A stretch of DNA of 8,318 nucleotides from UBA8886 sp002731655 (GCA_030754655.1 JASLZX010000027.1:1-8318), one strand, 5' to 3'. Numbered from the stretch's first letter, positions 1-5,276 are shown. The notes: generated by a model not told the origin, from the letters alone. Numbers and translations: made by a program.

Positions 1-575
1 GAACAGGCCAGTGGAACCTTCCGGGTGCCCGTTTTGCCCTTGAGGAGCACCATCGTGCTGTTGCCGTTGCTGATTATGTCTTTCAGCTTGAGCCTGATTA
101 CCTCGCCCCTGCGCGCGCCAGTATCATAGAGGATTGAGAGCCATACCGCGAGGTCTGGTTTGAGTCGCCTCGCCTCCTCAATTATTCTGACATAGAGTTC
201 AGGAGTCACATCAGCGTGCTCCCGCACCCGCTTCAGCTTGAAGGGATTTTTCAGTCTCAGGTGAGCGACTGTTTCAGGGTAAGGGCTGCCTCTCTCAGTG
301 CTCCCGGTCTCCATCCAGCGGACGAACGTTCGCACCTGCATGACGTAGTTGTTCACTGTTGCTTCGGAAACGCTGTCCCGCAGTTCGTTCACCCATTCGG
401 TGTAGTGTTTCTTCTGGAGTTCGTCGGGTTCCAAGTCCTTCGCTTCGCAGAACCGGAACAGCCGGTTCACAGCGTGCCCCATGTGGCGAAGGGACTCTTC
501 CCGCAGGCCCTCGGACTTCCTCAGGGAGAGGTAGTCCTGCTTCATGCTCTTTGCTCTGTCCGTGCCGTAGCTCAT
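1..575 (-). CDS. Tyrosine recombinase / integrase, N-terminal part (cut by window edge)
   Basis: This reading frame starts at ATG 573-575 and runs leftward off the window with no stop, giving 191 visible residues. Residues about 8-90 fit the helical SAM-like core-binding domain of phage-type integrases. Residues about 122-191 begin the catalytic domain. The motif YDTGARRGEV (150-159) carries the first catalytic arginine (R155), and LKGKTGTRKVPL (178-189) is the beta-hairpin with the catalytic lysine (K181). The later H-x-x-R and tyrosine motifs lie beyond the edge, so activity cannot be judged. Known role of the family: strand exchange at attachment sites of viruses, plasmids or integrated elements, or dimer resolution (XerA). 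A purine-rich GGTGA motif precedes the start. The gene lies 61 bp behind cbf5 on the same strand and is less GC-rich, which suggests acquisition. An internal ATG at codon 11 is a less likely start. Confidence 0.88.
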   Translation of the reverse strand, partial: MSYGTDRAKSMKQDYLSLRKSEGLREESLRHMGHAVNRLFRFCEAKDLEPDELQKKHYTEWVNELRDSVSEATVNNYVMQVRTFVRWMETGSTERGSPYPETVAHLRLKNPFKLKRVREHADVTPELYVRIIEEARRLKPDLAVWLSILYDTGARRGEVIRLKLKDIISNGNSTMVLLKGKTGTRKVPLAC

Positions 576-605
576 TTGGTCACCGGCTCACCTTCCTTTC
601 AGCCG

Positions 606-623
606 TTAATAAGCGTTATTATG
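606..623 (-). promoter_or_regulatory. AT-rich putative promoter/operator of the integrase
   Basis: The 61-bp gap between cbf5 and the integrase is AT-rich in a GC-rich setting. On the minus strand it holds two TATA-like stretches, CATAATAA (616-623) and CTTATTAA (606-613), about 35-45 nt upstream of the integrase ATG, followed by GGTGAG ribosome-binding motifs. The positions 607-621 form a palindrome with 6-bp arms (TAATAA, TTATTA) around GCG, which could bind a dimeric regulator. Promoter function is inferred from composition and spacing only. Confidence 0.35.
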
Positions 624-636
624 CTCGCTAATTAAG

Positions 637-1623
637 CTACTTCCGCGTGCGCGACTTCCATTGCCGCGGGTAGGTCGAGCGCTCCATCAGCACCCGCTCG
701 AGCCGCGCCACGGTGCCTTCCGCCCCGGTCATTTCGTCGGCGTGGCGCGTCGCTCGCGCCAGCGCGACCGCTTCACCGCGCAACGTCATGAGCGCCACCA
801 GCTGCCCGCGCCGCAGGCTGCTGGAAACGGCGGTGACGCCCGGGCCGCCGAGGTCGGCTCCGTGGCAGACCGCGTCGACCGCGCTGTCTTTGAGATCCAT
901 CCGCGGCAATTCACCGAGCAGTTCTTCGAGCGGTCGCAGCAGCCCACATAACGGTTCGCTGTCGCCCGAGGTATGCGCGGCGAACGCGTCACGCAGCGCC
1001 ACCAGCGGCACCGCGTCGCCTTCGCCGAATGGCCCCGAGGCGCTGCGGCGCAGCTGCGCCATGCTCGAGCCGCTGCCGAGGATGCGGCCGATATCGTAGC
1101 AAAGGTTGCGAATGTAGGTGCCACCTTCGCAGGCGACCCTGAAGAGCGATTCGTGGCCGGCGTGCTCGAGCAGCTCCAGCTCGTAAACGCGTCGCACGCG
1201 CAGCTGCCGTTTGACGGCGGCCTGTTTGGGCGGCACCTGGAACAGCGGTCCGGTGAATTTCGTGAATTGCTCGCGCAACGCGTCTTCCGCCACGGGCTGC
1301 GTGTGCGCCATGACGCAGATGTATTCCTTGCGCGACTCCTGCATCACTCGCAGCGCGCGCGTCGCGCGGCTGACCGCGACCGGCAGCACGCCGGTCACCT
1401 GCGGGTCGAGCGTCCCCCCATGCCCAGCTTGCCCCACCCCGAGCATGTCGCGCACCCACGCGGCGACCTGATGCGAGGTCGGCCCGGCCGGCTTGTCGAT
1501 GACGACCACCGATGACTCAAACAGCTGCGCCGCGTCCCGCTCGCCGGGTGGGGAACCGAACGGCCCCGCGTCGGCGTCCGCGACCGCCAGCATGCCATCG
1601 TGCGGCTTGCGCTCGCGTGCCAT
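637..1623 (-). CDS. cbf5: tRNA/rRNA pseudouridine synthase Cbf5 (H/ACA RNP catalytic subunit)
   Basis: The protein (328 residues, normal for archaeal Cbf5) isomerises uridine to pseudouridine, guided by H/ACA RNAs with Nop10, L7Ae and Gar1; archaeal Cbf5 can also make Psi55 in tRNA. Visible motifs, in order: VIDKPAGPTSHQV (41-53), GHGGTLDP (68-74; the T-L-D motif with catalytic D73), the basic QLRVRRVYELE stretch (140-150), and GGTYIRNLCYDIGR (167-180). A PUA RNA-binding domain fills about 237-322 and ends with the typical TYPRQW signature (317-322). The start ATG (1621-1623) shares one base with the cmk TGA (sequence TGATG), so the two genes are probably translationally coupled. The N-terminal 33 residues before the core are Pro/Gly/Asp-rich, as often in archaeal members. 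Bacterial TruB is rejected because of the archaeal N-terminal segment and the complete PUA ending. Confidence 0.95.
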   Translation of the reverse strand: MARERKPHDGMLAVADADAGPFGSPPGERDAAQLFESSVVVIDKPAGPTSHQVAAWVRDMLGVGQAGHGGTLDPQVTGVLPVAVSRATRALRVMQESRKEYICVMAHTQPVAEDALREQFTKFTGPLFQVPPKQAAVKRQLRVRRVYELELLEHAGHESLFRVACEGGTYIRNLCYDIGRILGSGSSMAQLRRSASGPFGEGDAVPLVALRDAFAAHTSGDSEPLCGLLRPLEELLGELPRMDLKDSAVDAVCHGADLGGPGVTAVSSSLRRGQLVALMTLRGEAVALARATRHADEMTGAEGTVARLERVLMERSTYPRQWKSRTRK

Positions 1624-2144
1624 CAGAACGCCCCCCGAATGCGTGCGACGATTGCGTCGGGCGCTAAGGCGCCCGAATCGATGAGCAGCGTGTAGGGCTC
1701 GCGCGAGCCAATGTCGATGTTGTAATAATTGAGATACCGCGCCGCTTCGGAGGTTTCGCGCACCGCCATCGTCGCCTGCTGCTCGCTGGCGGAGCCGCCG
1801 TCGCGGTCGGCGACGCGCCGGGCGCGCGTCGCCGCGTCTGATTCGAGCCAGACGCGGGCTTCGCCGAAGGCATTGCGAAACGCCATCCAGCCGGCGAGCC
1901 GCCCTTCCATCACAAGCCCGGCGGCGCCGCGCATCAGTGTCACCGCGCGATCGTCGAGCTCGCGGTCGATACGCTCGTCGTTCTCGGCGAGCGCGCCGAA
2001 CTCCGCCAAGCTCACACCCCGCGCGTCAGCCATGCTGCGAAACAGCTCGCCGCTCGACTGGAACTCCCAGCCGAGCGCGTCGGCGAGCAGCCGGCCGGCA
2101 GTCGTCGTGCCGGAGCCGGGCAGCCCCGAGATGGCCACAAGCAT
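1623..2144 (-). CDS. cmk: Archaeal-type cytidylate kinase
   Basis: This 173-residue protein matches the short archaeal CMP kinase family, which phosphorylates CMP/dCMP with ATP in pyrimidine nucleotide synthesis and salvage. The P-loop GLPGSGTTT (7-15) has the threonine-rich ending typical of the archaeal enzyme. Further family-like blocks are SSGELFR (30-36), AENDERIDRELDDR (53-66), VMEGRLAGW (78-86, probably nucleotide-monophosphate contact), an arginine-rich lid segment (about 106-114, ARRVADRD) and YLNYYNIDI (137-145). The ATG at 2142-2144 begins only two residues before the beta strand leading into the P-loop, as expected, so it is probably correct. No strong Shine-Dalgarno sequence precedes it. 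A TATA-like CCAAATAG lies about 25 nt upstream, pointing to a leaderless message. The gene overlaps cbf5 by one base. Archaeal adenylate kinase (AdkA) is the main alternative; the block order favours Cmk. Confidence 0.88.
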   Translation of the reverse strand: MLVAISGLPGSGTTTAGRLLADALGWEFQSSGELFRSMADARGVSLAEFGALAENDERIDRELDDRAVTLMRGAAGLVMEGRLAGWMAFRNAFGEARVWLESDAATRARRVADRDGGSASEQQATMAVRETSEAARYLNYYNIDIGSREPYTLLIDSGALAPDAIVARIRGAF

Positions 2145-2243
2145 TACCGGCGACCGGCGCTGGCGCTATTTGGGGCTGGCGCCGCCCCCGGACCATCAAA
2201 CCTAACCATCTTATACGGCACACGTAAGGAGGCTAAAGGTCAG
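2145..2243. promoter_or_regulatory. Divergent cmk / guaC promoter region
   Basis: This 99-bp gap separates two divergent start codons and must hold both promoters. For cmk (minus strand) the TATA-like CCAAATAG is at about 2167-2173, roughly 25 nt from the ATG, which predicts a leaderless transcript. For guaC (plus strand) CTTATACG is at 2210-2217, about 30 nt from the ATG, and AAGGAGG at 2226-2232 lies 11 nt from the ATG as a good Shine-Dalgarno match. If CTTATACG were the TATA box, transcription would begin downstream of that ribosome-binding motif, so one of these two assignments is probably wrong. Confidence 0.45.
2226..2232 (+). promoter_or_regulatory. Shine-Dalgarno sequence of guaC
   Basis: AAGGAGG lies 11 nt before ATG 2244. 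It is the clearest anti-16S-like match in the window and fixes the guaC start, which also fits the conserved N-terminus of the family. The spacing is on the long side. Confidence 0.5.
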
Positions 2244-3293
2244 ATGCGAATTGAAGACGACCTTAAGTTGACCTTTGGCGACGTGCTAATCCGGCCCAAG
2301 CGGAGCCGATTGAAGTCGCGCGCCGATGTTACTCTCGAACGCGAATTCTCGTTCCCGCACAGCGACGCCACGTGGAGCGGCGTTCCCGTAGTAGCGGCCA
2401 ATATGGACACCACGGGAACCTTCGCGATGGCGCAGGCGTTGCAGTCGCACGGGATGCTCACCTGCTTGCAGAAGTTCTACTCGGTGCGCGAGCTGGAGCA
2501 GGCGCTCGCCGACGGGGTCGATCCGCGCCACGTCGCAGTCACCGCCGGATCGACCGACGAGAGCTTCGCGCTGCTCGAGCGCAAGCTCGCCGCTTGTGAC
2601 GGTCTCCGGATGGCGTGCCTTGACGTCGCTAACGGCTACCGTGAGGAGTTCCTTGAATTCGTCTCTCACGCGCGAGAAGTATTTCCGCAGCTGATTATCA
2701 TCGCCGGCAACGTCGCGACGCGCGAGATGACCGAAGCGCTGGTGCTCGCGGGCGCCGACATAGTCAAGGTGGGCATTGGCCCCGGCTCGGTCTGCACGAC
2801 CCGCCGCGTCGCCGGCGTTGGCTATCCGCAGCTCTCGGCGATTTCCGAGTGCGCCGACGCGGCGCACGGACTCGGTGGCCACGTTATGTCCGACGGCGGC
2901 TGCGCGGCGCCGGGCGATATTGCGAAGGCGTTCGGCGCCGGCGCCGATTTTGTCATGCTGGGCGGGATGCTCGCCGGCCACGACGAGTCGGGCGGCGAAT
3001 TGGTCGAGCAGGACGGCCGCCAGTTCAAGTCGTTCTACGGCATGAGCTCCCGTAAGGCGATGGAGGAGTATTTCGGCGAGGTCGCCGCCCACCGCGCGCC
3101 GGAGGGCAAGGAGGTGCGCGCCCCATATCGCGGGCCGGTCGAACCGAGCCTGCAAGCGATACTCGGCGGACTGCGCTCGGCCTGCTCCTACGTCGGCGCC
3201 TGGCGCATCAAGGATTTACCGAAGTGCACGACCTTCGTGCGCGTCACTCGCACGACCAATAACGTCTACGAGCAGTTCGACGTCGACGATTAG
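2244..3293 (+). CDS. guaC: GMP reductase (NADPH-dependent, GMP to IMP)
   Basis: The 349-residue protein converts GMP to IMP and ammonia with NADPH, returning guanine nucleotides to the adenine branch. It keeps the IMPDH/GMPR beta/alpha-barrel throughout and has no CBS (Bateman) insert, which separates it from IMP dehydrogenase. Visible blocks: MRIEDDLKLTFGDVLIRPKRS at the start, AANMDT (51-56), GIGPGSVCTTR (177-187) with catalytic Cys184 and neighbouring Thr186, SDGGC (216-220), DFVMLGGMLAGH (235-246), FYGMSS (264-269) and EGKEV (287-291) with the Glu of the Thr/Glu relay. From memory it is close to the 347-residue Escherichia coli GuaC and animal GMPR over its entire length. Such GMP reductases are uncommon in archaea, so lateral acquisition is likely, though base composition resembles the neighbours. 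It diverges from cmk, and its stop region overlaps the convergent zinc-ribbon gene by 4 bp. Confidence 0.95.
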   Translation: MRIEDDLKLTFGDVLIRPKRSRLKSRADVTLEREFSFPHSDATWSGVPVVAANMDTTGTFAMAQALQSHGMLTCLQKFYSVRELEQALADGVDPRHVAVTAGSTDESFALLERKLAACDGLRMACLDVANGYREEFLEFVSHAREVFPQLIIIAGNVATREMTEALVLAGADIVKVGIGPGSVCTTRRVAGVGYPQLSAISECADAAHGLGGHVMSDGGCAAPGDIAKAFGAGADFVMLGGMLAGHDESGGELVEQDGRQFKSFYGMSSRKAMEEYFGEVAAHRAPEGKEVRAPYRGPVEPSLQAILGGLRSACSYVGAWRIKDLPKCTTFVRVTRTTNNVYEQFDVDD

Positions 3294-3721
3294 CGGCGGA
3301 AGAGCCATGCCAGCAGCCCACCGCCCGGGACCGCCTGCCCAGCGTCGTAAAGCTCGGCGAGCTTCTCCGGCGACAGCTCCTTCAGCTCCGCCGCGTCGAT
3401 CGCCTGCAACGCTTCGAGTTCGCCGGGGTCGAGCCAGACGCCGCTGCAGCTGAGGCAGACGTCGAACTCGACCCCCGCGGCGTGTTCTGCGTCCATGATG
3501 CCGCCGCAGCCGGGGCAGAGCAATTGCGAGTCGGAGTCGATGCCGAGGTGCTTCGTCGTCAGGTGGTGTAGCGGCCGGTTCCCTGTCAGCCGCAGCAATT
3601 CGCCCCGGTCGAGGAAGAGTCCGCCGCAGCCGCTGCAGAGGTCGACGGTGACGTTCCAGAGGCCGCGTTTCTGTTTCTCGGCCGCCAGCGGTTGCCAGCA
3701 GCGGGGGCAGTCGCGCTGCAT
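3290..3721 (-). CDS. Two-repeat TFIIB-type zinc-ribbon protein
   Basis: This 143-residue protein contains two copies of the TFIIB-like zinc-finger (zf-TFIIB) module. Copy 1 has C5-x2-C8 and C29-x2-C32 followed by GGLFLDRGEL; copy 2 has C69-x2-C72 and C89-x2-C92 followed by SGVWLDPGEL. The C-x2-C-G/S-G-hydrophobic-L-D-x-G-E-L ending is the hallmark of this family, whose members are widespread and largely uncharacterised; a role in nucleic-acid or protein binding is only presumed. A helical tail (about 108-127) ends in a hydrophobic AWLFRR. The ATG (3719-3721) follows the TGA of the upstream small gene directly with no gap, so the pair is an operon with coupled translation. The stop overlaps the end of guaC by 4 bp on the other strand, so the two transcripts will be antisense to each other at their 3' ends. 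Confidence 0.85.
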   Translation of the reverse strand: MQRDCPRCWQPLAAEKQKRGLWNVTVDLCSGCGGLFLDRGELLRLTGNRPLHHLTTKHLGIDSDSQLLCPGCGGIMDAEHAAGVEFDVCLSCSGVWLDPGELEALQAIDAAELKELSPEKLAELYDAGQAVPGGGLLAWLFRR

Positions 3722-3874
3722 TCAGCCGTCGACCGCGTCGCCCTGCTTGAGTGAACAGGCGCGGCAGATGACGCGCGTCGAATTCCAGCCGGGGCCGGTC
3801 GGCACCATGATTTCGGCTTCGCAGAAGTAGCATTTGCCCTTGAAGGCGGAGGACTCTTTGGTGAATTTGGGCAT
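3722..3874 (-). CDS. Small four-cysteine zinc-binding protein (50 aa)
   Basis: A 50-residue protein starting MPKFTKESS carries C15-x2-C18 and C37-x2-C40, a single zinc-ribbon or treble-clef-like knuckle pair separated by 18 residues that include MVPTGPGWNST. It is basic at the N-terminus and has no membrane segment. I do not recognise the family. Evidence that it is real: the paired CxxC motifs, exact abutment to the next zinc-ribbon gene (TGA then ATG), and a TATA-like CTTATGTG 25 nt upstream of the ATG. The frame stays open far upstream, through the tRNA-Phe gene, so the long version must be wrong; a GTG eight codons earlier is a possible alternative start. The two products may act together, possibly in transcription or RNA binding, but that is inference from motif type and linkage. 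Confidence 0.72.
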   Translation of the reverse strand: MPKFTKESSAFKGKCYFCEAEIMVPTGPGWNSTRVICRACSLKQGDAVDG

Positions 3875-3895
3875 GGCCGCCACCGCGGTGGCCGC

Positions 3896-3903
3896 CACAT
3901 AAG
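3896..3903 (-). promoter_or_regulatory. TATA-like box for the zinc-protein operon
   Basis: CTTATGTG on the minus strand is centred about 25 nt upstream of ATG 3874, the spacing expected for a leaderless archaeal message. No ribosome-binding motif is seen between box and start. Between them is a 14-bp perfect palindrome (3879-3892), which could be an operator overlapping the transcription start or chance in GC-rich DNA. Confidence 0.38.
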
Positions 3904-3968
3904 GCTGACGGGGGTTGCGCGCCGCTTTCCATGACGCCGCTCGCGCCACCGCGCACCGCTGCCGAACC

Positions 3969-3977
3969 GTTTTAGAA
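3969..3977 (+). promoter_or_regulatory. TATA-like box for tRNA-Phe
   Basis: GTTTTAGAA is the only AT-rich patch in the 125-bp gap between the divergent zinc-protein gene and the tRNA, and it is centred about 26 nt before the first tRNA base, the normal archaeal TATA distance. Confidence 0.5.
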
Positions 3978-3999
3978 CCCCCTGCGGTCCGCCCGCCTA

Positions 4000-4075
4000 G
4001 CCGCGGTAGCTCAGGCGGGAGAGCGCCAGACTGAAGATCTGGAAGTCGCCGGTTCGATCCCGGCCCGCGGCACCA
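4000..4075 (+). tRNA. tRNA-Phe (anticodon GAA)
   Basis: A full cloverleaf is visible. The acceptor stem is GCCGCGG paired with CCGCGGC. The D arm is GCTC/GAGC with loop AGGCGGGA, giving G18, G19 and G20. The anticodon stem is CCAGA/TCTGG around the loop CTGAAGA, so the anticodon is GAA (4034-4036). The T arm is GCCGG/CCGGC with loop TTCGATC. The discriminator is A (4072) and CCA is encoded (4073-4075). G20, the GAA anticodon and A73 match phenylalanine identity. There is no sign of an intron. A five-T run follows the CCA directly, and a TATA-like box lies 26 nt upstream, so this is an independent transcription unit. Confidence 0.97.
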
Positions 4076-4080
4076 TTTTT
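4076..4080 (+). terminator. T-run terminator of tRNA-Phe
   Basis: Five T residues follow the encoded CCA without a gap. Archaeal RNA polymerase commonly terminates at such oligo-T tracts, so this is the likely end of the tRNA transcript. Confidence 0.55.
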
Positions 4081-4094
4081 CCGGCGGCAGGCTG

Positions 4095-4102
4095 TTTAAT
4101 AC
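4095..4102 (+). promoter_or_regulatory. TATA box for the membrane-protein gene
   Basis: TTTAATAC is centred 26-27 nt before ATG 4125 and stands out in otherwise GC-rich sequence. No ribosome-binding motif lies between, so a leaderless transcript beginning at the ATG is predicted. Confidence 0.52.
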
Positions 4103-4124
4103 GCATCCGCGTCGCCGCGCCAGA

Positions 4125-4856
4125 ATGATGCCGCCCGAGTATTCCGTGGCCGCCCGCCAGGCGCTGGCGACAATGGCCGCGGGACTGCTGTTCCTGGTCA
4201 TCCTGCCGCTGGGCATCCCGCTGGCGCTGGTCGTCGCGCCGTTCCTGGCTGGCCGTGCGGGGGCGCAACAGCTGCCGCGCAACTGGCATGCGTTCTTCGT
4301 GCTGACTGTAGGCTTCGGCTGGGCGGTCGCGCTGTTGCTGGCGCTGCTGCTGGGGCTGTCGCGGCTGGCAGGACCGAGCTTCGCGCTCGGGACCATCGAG
4401 CCCATCCTGCTGTTGCTGATGCTCGCCGCTGTCACCGGCTCATTCGCGCTCGGCGTCCGCAGCGCTCCCGGGCTGGGCGAGCGCGTCGCGCTCGACGTCG
4501 CATGGGACGCGCTCGAGGAGGAGCAGCGCGCGGCGGTGCCGGAAACCGCCGAGACCGAAGAAACTGTGCCAGCCGACAGTCATCCGGCTGACGGCGCTGC
4601 GCTGGACAGCGCAGCGCCGGGTGGGAAACCGCAGCGCGACGTGGCGGGGCTGCTCGCGCGCTGGTTCAAGGGTGGGAAGCGCAAGGCGGCCGAGGCCGCG
4701 GACGACGCTGCCGGCGACGCTGGCGCCGGTGGCGAGGGCGATGATGAACCAGACGGAGAAGCGGACGCCGACGAGCCACCAGAGGGAAAGAGCACGCGCA
4801 AGGGCGACCGCGTCAGCCGCGTTGGGGCGCTCGCGCGCCGTCGTCGCAGGGATTAA
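4125..4856 (+). CDS. Three-helix membrane protein with long charged cytoplasmic tail
   Basis: I do not recognise a family for this 243-residue protein. The first 111 residues hold three strongly hydrophobic segments, about 17-42, 56-78 and 90-111, with the Arg/Gln/Asn-rich short linker 44-54 between the first two. Residues 112-243 are hydrophilic: an acidic stretch (EEEQ, ETAETEET), a short amphipathic patch DVAGLLARWFKGGKRK (about 170-185), then a long Asp/Glu/Gly/Ala-rich low-complexity region and a final Lys/Arg cluster ending RRRRRD. The tail is probably disordered and, given its charges, cytoplasmic; it could contact nucleic acid or other proteins, but no function can be assigned. Two adjacent ATG codons (4125, 4128) are possible starts; the TATA spacing favours the first. 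A very stable inverted repeat lies inside the coding sequence (4592-4619). The gene stands between tRNA-Phe and the B12-subunit gene, and its stop overlaps the next promoter. Confidence 0.75.
   Translation: MMPPEYSVAARQALATMAAGLLFLVILPLGIPLALVVAPFLAGRAGAQQLPRNWHAFFVLTVGFGWAVALLLALLLGLSRLAGPSFALGTIEPILLLLMLAAVTGSFALGVRSAPGLGERVALDVAWDALEEEQRAAVPETAETEETVPADSHPADGAALDSAAPGGKPQRDVAGLLARWFKGGKRKAAEAADDAAGDAGAGGEGDDEPDGEADADEPPEGKSTRKGDRVSRVGALARRRRRD
4592..4619. repeat. 13-bp perfect inverted repeat (hairpin) inside the membrane-protein gene
   Basis: Arms CGGCGCTGCGCTG (4592-4604) and its exact reverse complement (4607-4619) are separated by only two bases, GA. A second hairpin, CAGCCG/CGGCTG with a 9-base loop, lies just before it (4570-4590). 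Both are in the coding stretch for the low-complexity tail (around DGAALDSAAPG). Arms this long are far beyond chance for a window of this size, even at high GC. Confidence 0.8.
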
Positions 4857-4859
4857 ATA
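4852..4859 (+). promoter_or_regulatory. TATA box for the B12-subunit / meaB operon
   Basis: ATTAAATA overlaps the TAA stop of the membrane-protein gene. Its centre is 25-26 nt before ATG 4881 but only about 20 nt before GTG 4875. This spacing favours a leaderless message starting at ATG 4881. Confidence 0.5.
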
Positions 4860-4874
4860 GCTCCGGGAATCGCC

Positions 4875-5276
4875 GTGAGTATGGGTGGCAAAATCAGGGT
4901 GCTGATTGCCAAGCCGGGGCTGGACGGCCACGACCGCGGCGCCAAGGTCATCGCGCGAGCGCTGCGCGACGCCGGGATGGAGGTAATCTACACCGGCCTG
5001 CGGCAGAGCCCCGAGGATATAGTTTCGGCCGCTATCCAGGAGGACGTCCAGTTCATCGGCCTGAGCATCCTTTCGGGCGCGCACGGCCACATTTTCCCGC
5101 GCGTGCTCGAGTTGCTGAAGGAGCAGGGCGCCAGCGATATCAAGCTGATTGCGGGTGGCATCATTCCCGACGACGAAATTCCCAAGTGGAAAGAGATGGG
5201 CGTCACCGGTATTTTCGGCCCTGGTTCGTCGACCGTGGATATTGTCGACTTCATCCGCGCGCAGTCCGGAGCCTGA
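4875..5276 (+). CDS. mcmA2: Methylmalonyl-CoA mutase, cobalamin-binding small subunit
   Basis: The protein (133 residues from GTG 4875; 131 from ATG 4881) is a complete B12-binding Rossmann domain, the separate C-terminal subunit of archaeal-type methylmalonyl-CoA mutase that interconverts methylmalonyl-CoA and succinyl-CoA. Numbered from the GTG, the base-off/His-on motif is LDGHDRG (16-22) with axial ligand His19. SILSGAH (64-70) and AGGIIPDDE (93-101), then GIFGPGS (112-118), are the other cobalamin-tail contacts. The blocks KPGLDGHDRGAK and YTGLRQSPEDIV are typical of the mutase rather than of methionine synthase or other corrinoid proteins. The small subunit of 2-hydroxyisobutyryl-CoA mutase is a close alternative. 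The start is uncertain: ATG 4881 fits the promoter spacing better. The catalytic barrel subunit must be elsewhere. The chaperone gene meaB follows after one base. Confidence 0.92.
   Translation: MSMGGKIRVLIAKPGLDGHDRGAKVIARALRDAGMEVIYTGLRQSPEDIVSAAIQEDVQFIGLSILSGAHGHIFPRVLELLKEQGASDIKLIAGGIIPDDEIPKWKEMGVTGIFGPGSSTVDIVDFIRAQSGA
5268..5271 (+). promoter_or_regulatory. Ribosome-binding site deciding the meaB TTG start
   Basis: GGAG lies six bases before TTG 5278, inside the last codons of the B12-subunit gene. It supports TTG as the meaB start over the in-frame GTG (5296) and ATG (5302), which have no such motif at suitable distance. Confidence 0.45.

Noticed and set aside
216..635. Plus-strand open frames across the integrase region
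   Set aside because: They are antisense shadows of the integrase, whose minus-strand translation shows clear recombinase motifs.
1047..1060. 14-bp perfect palindrome in cbf5
   Set aside because: It lies inside conserved coding sequence; one such palindrome is expected by chance in GC-rich DNA of this length.
2244..3293. IMP dehydrogenase as the identity of the guaC product
   Set aside because: There is no CBS insert, and the blocks around Cys184 and the C-terminus match GMP reductase more closely.
3722..4435. A 237-codon minus-strand frame extending the small zinc protein upstream
   Set aside because: It runs antisense through the whole tRNA-Phe gene and the start of the membrane-protein gene. 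Only the last 50 codons carry the cysteine motifs and a plausible promoter.
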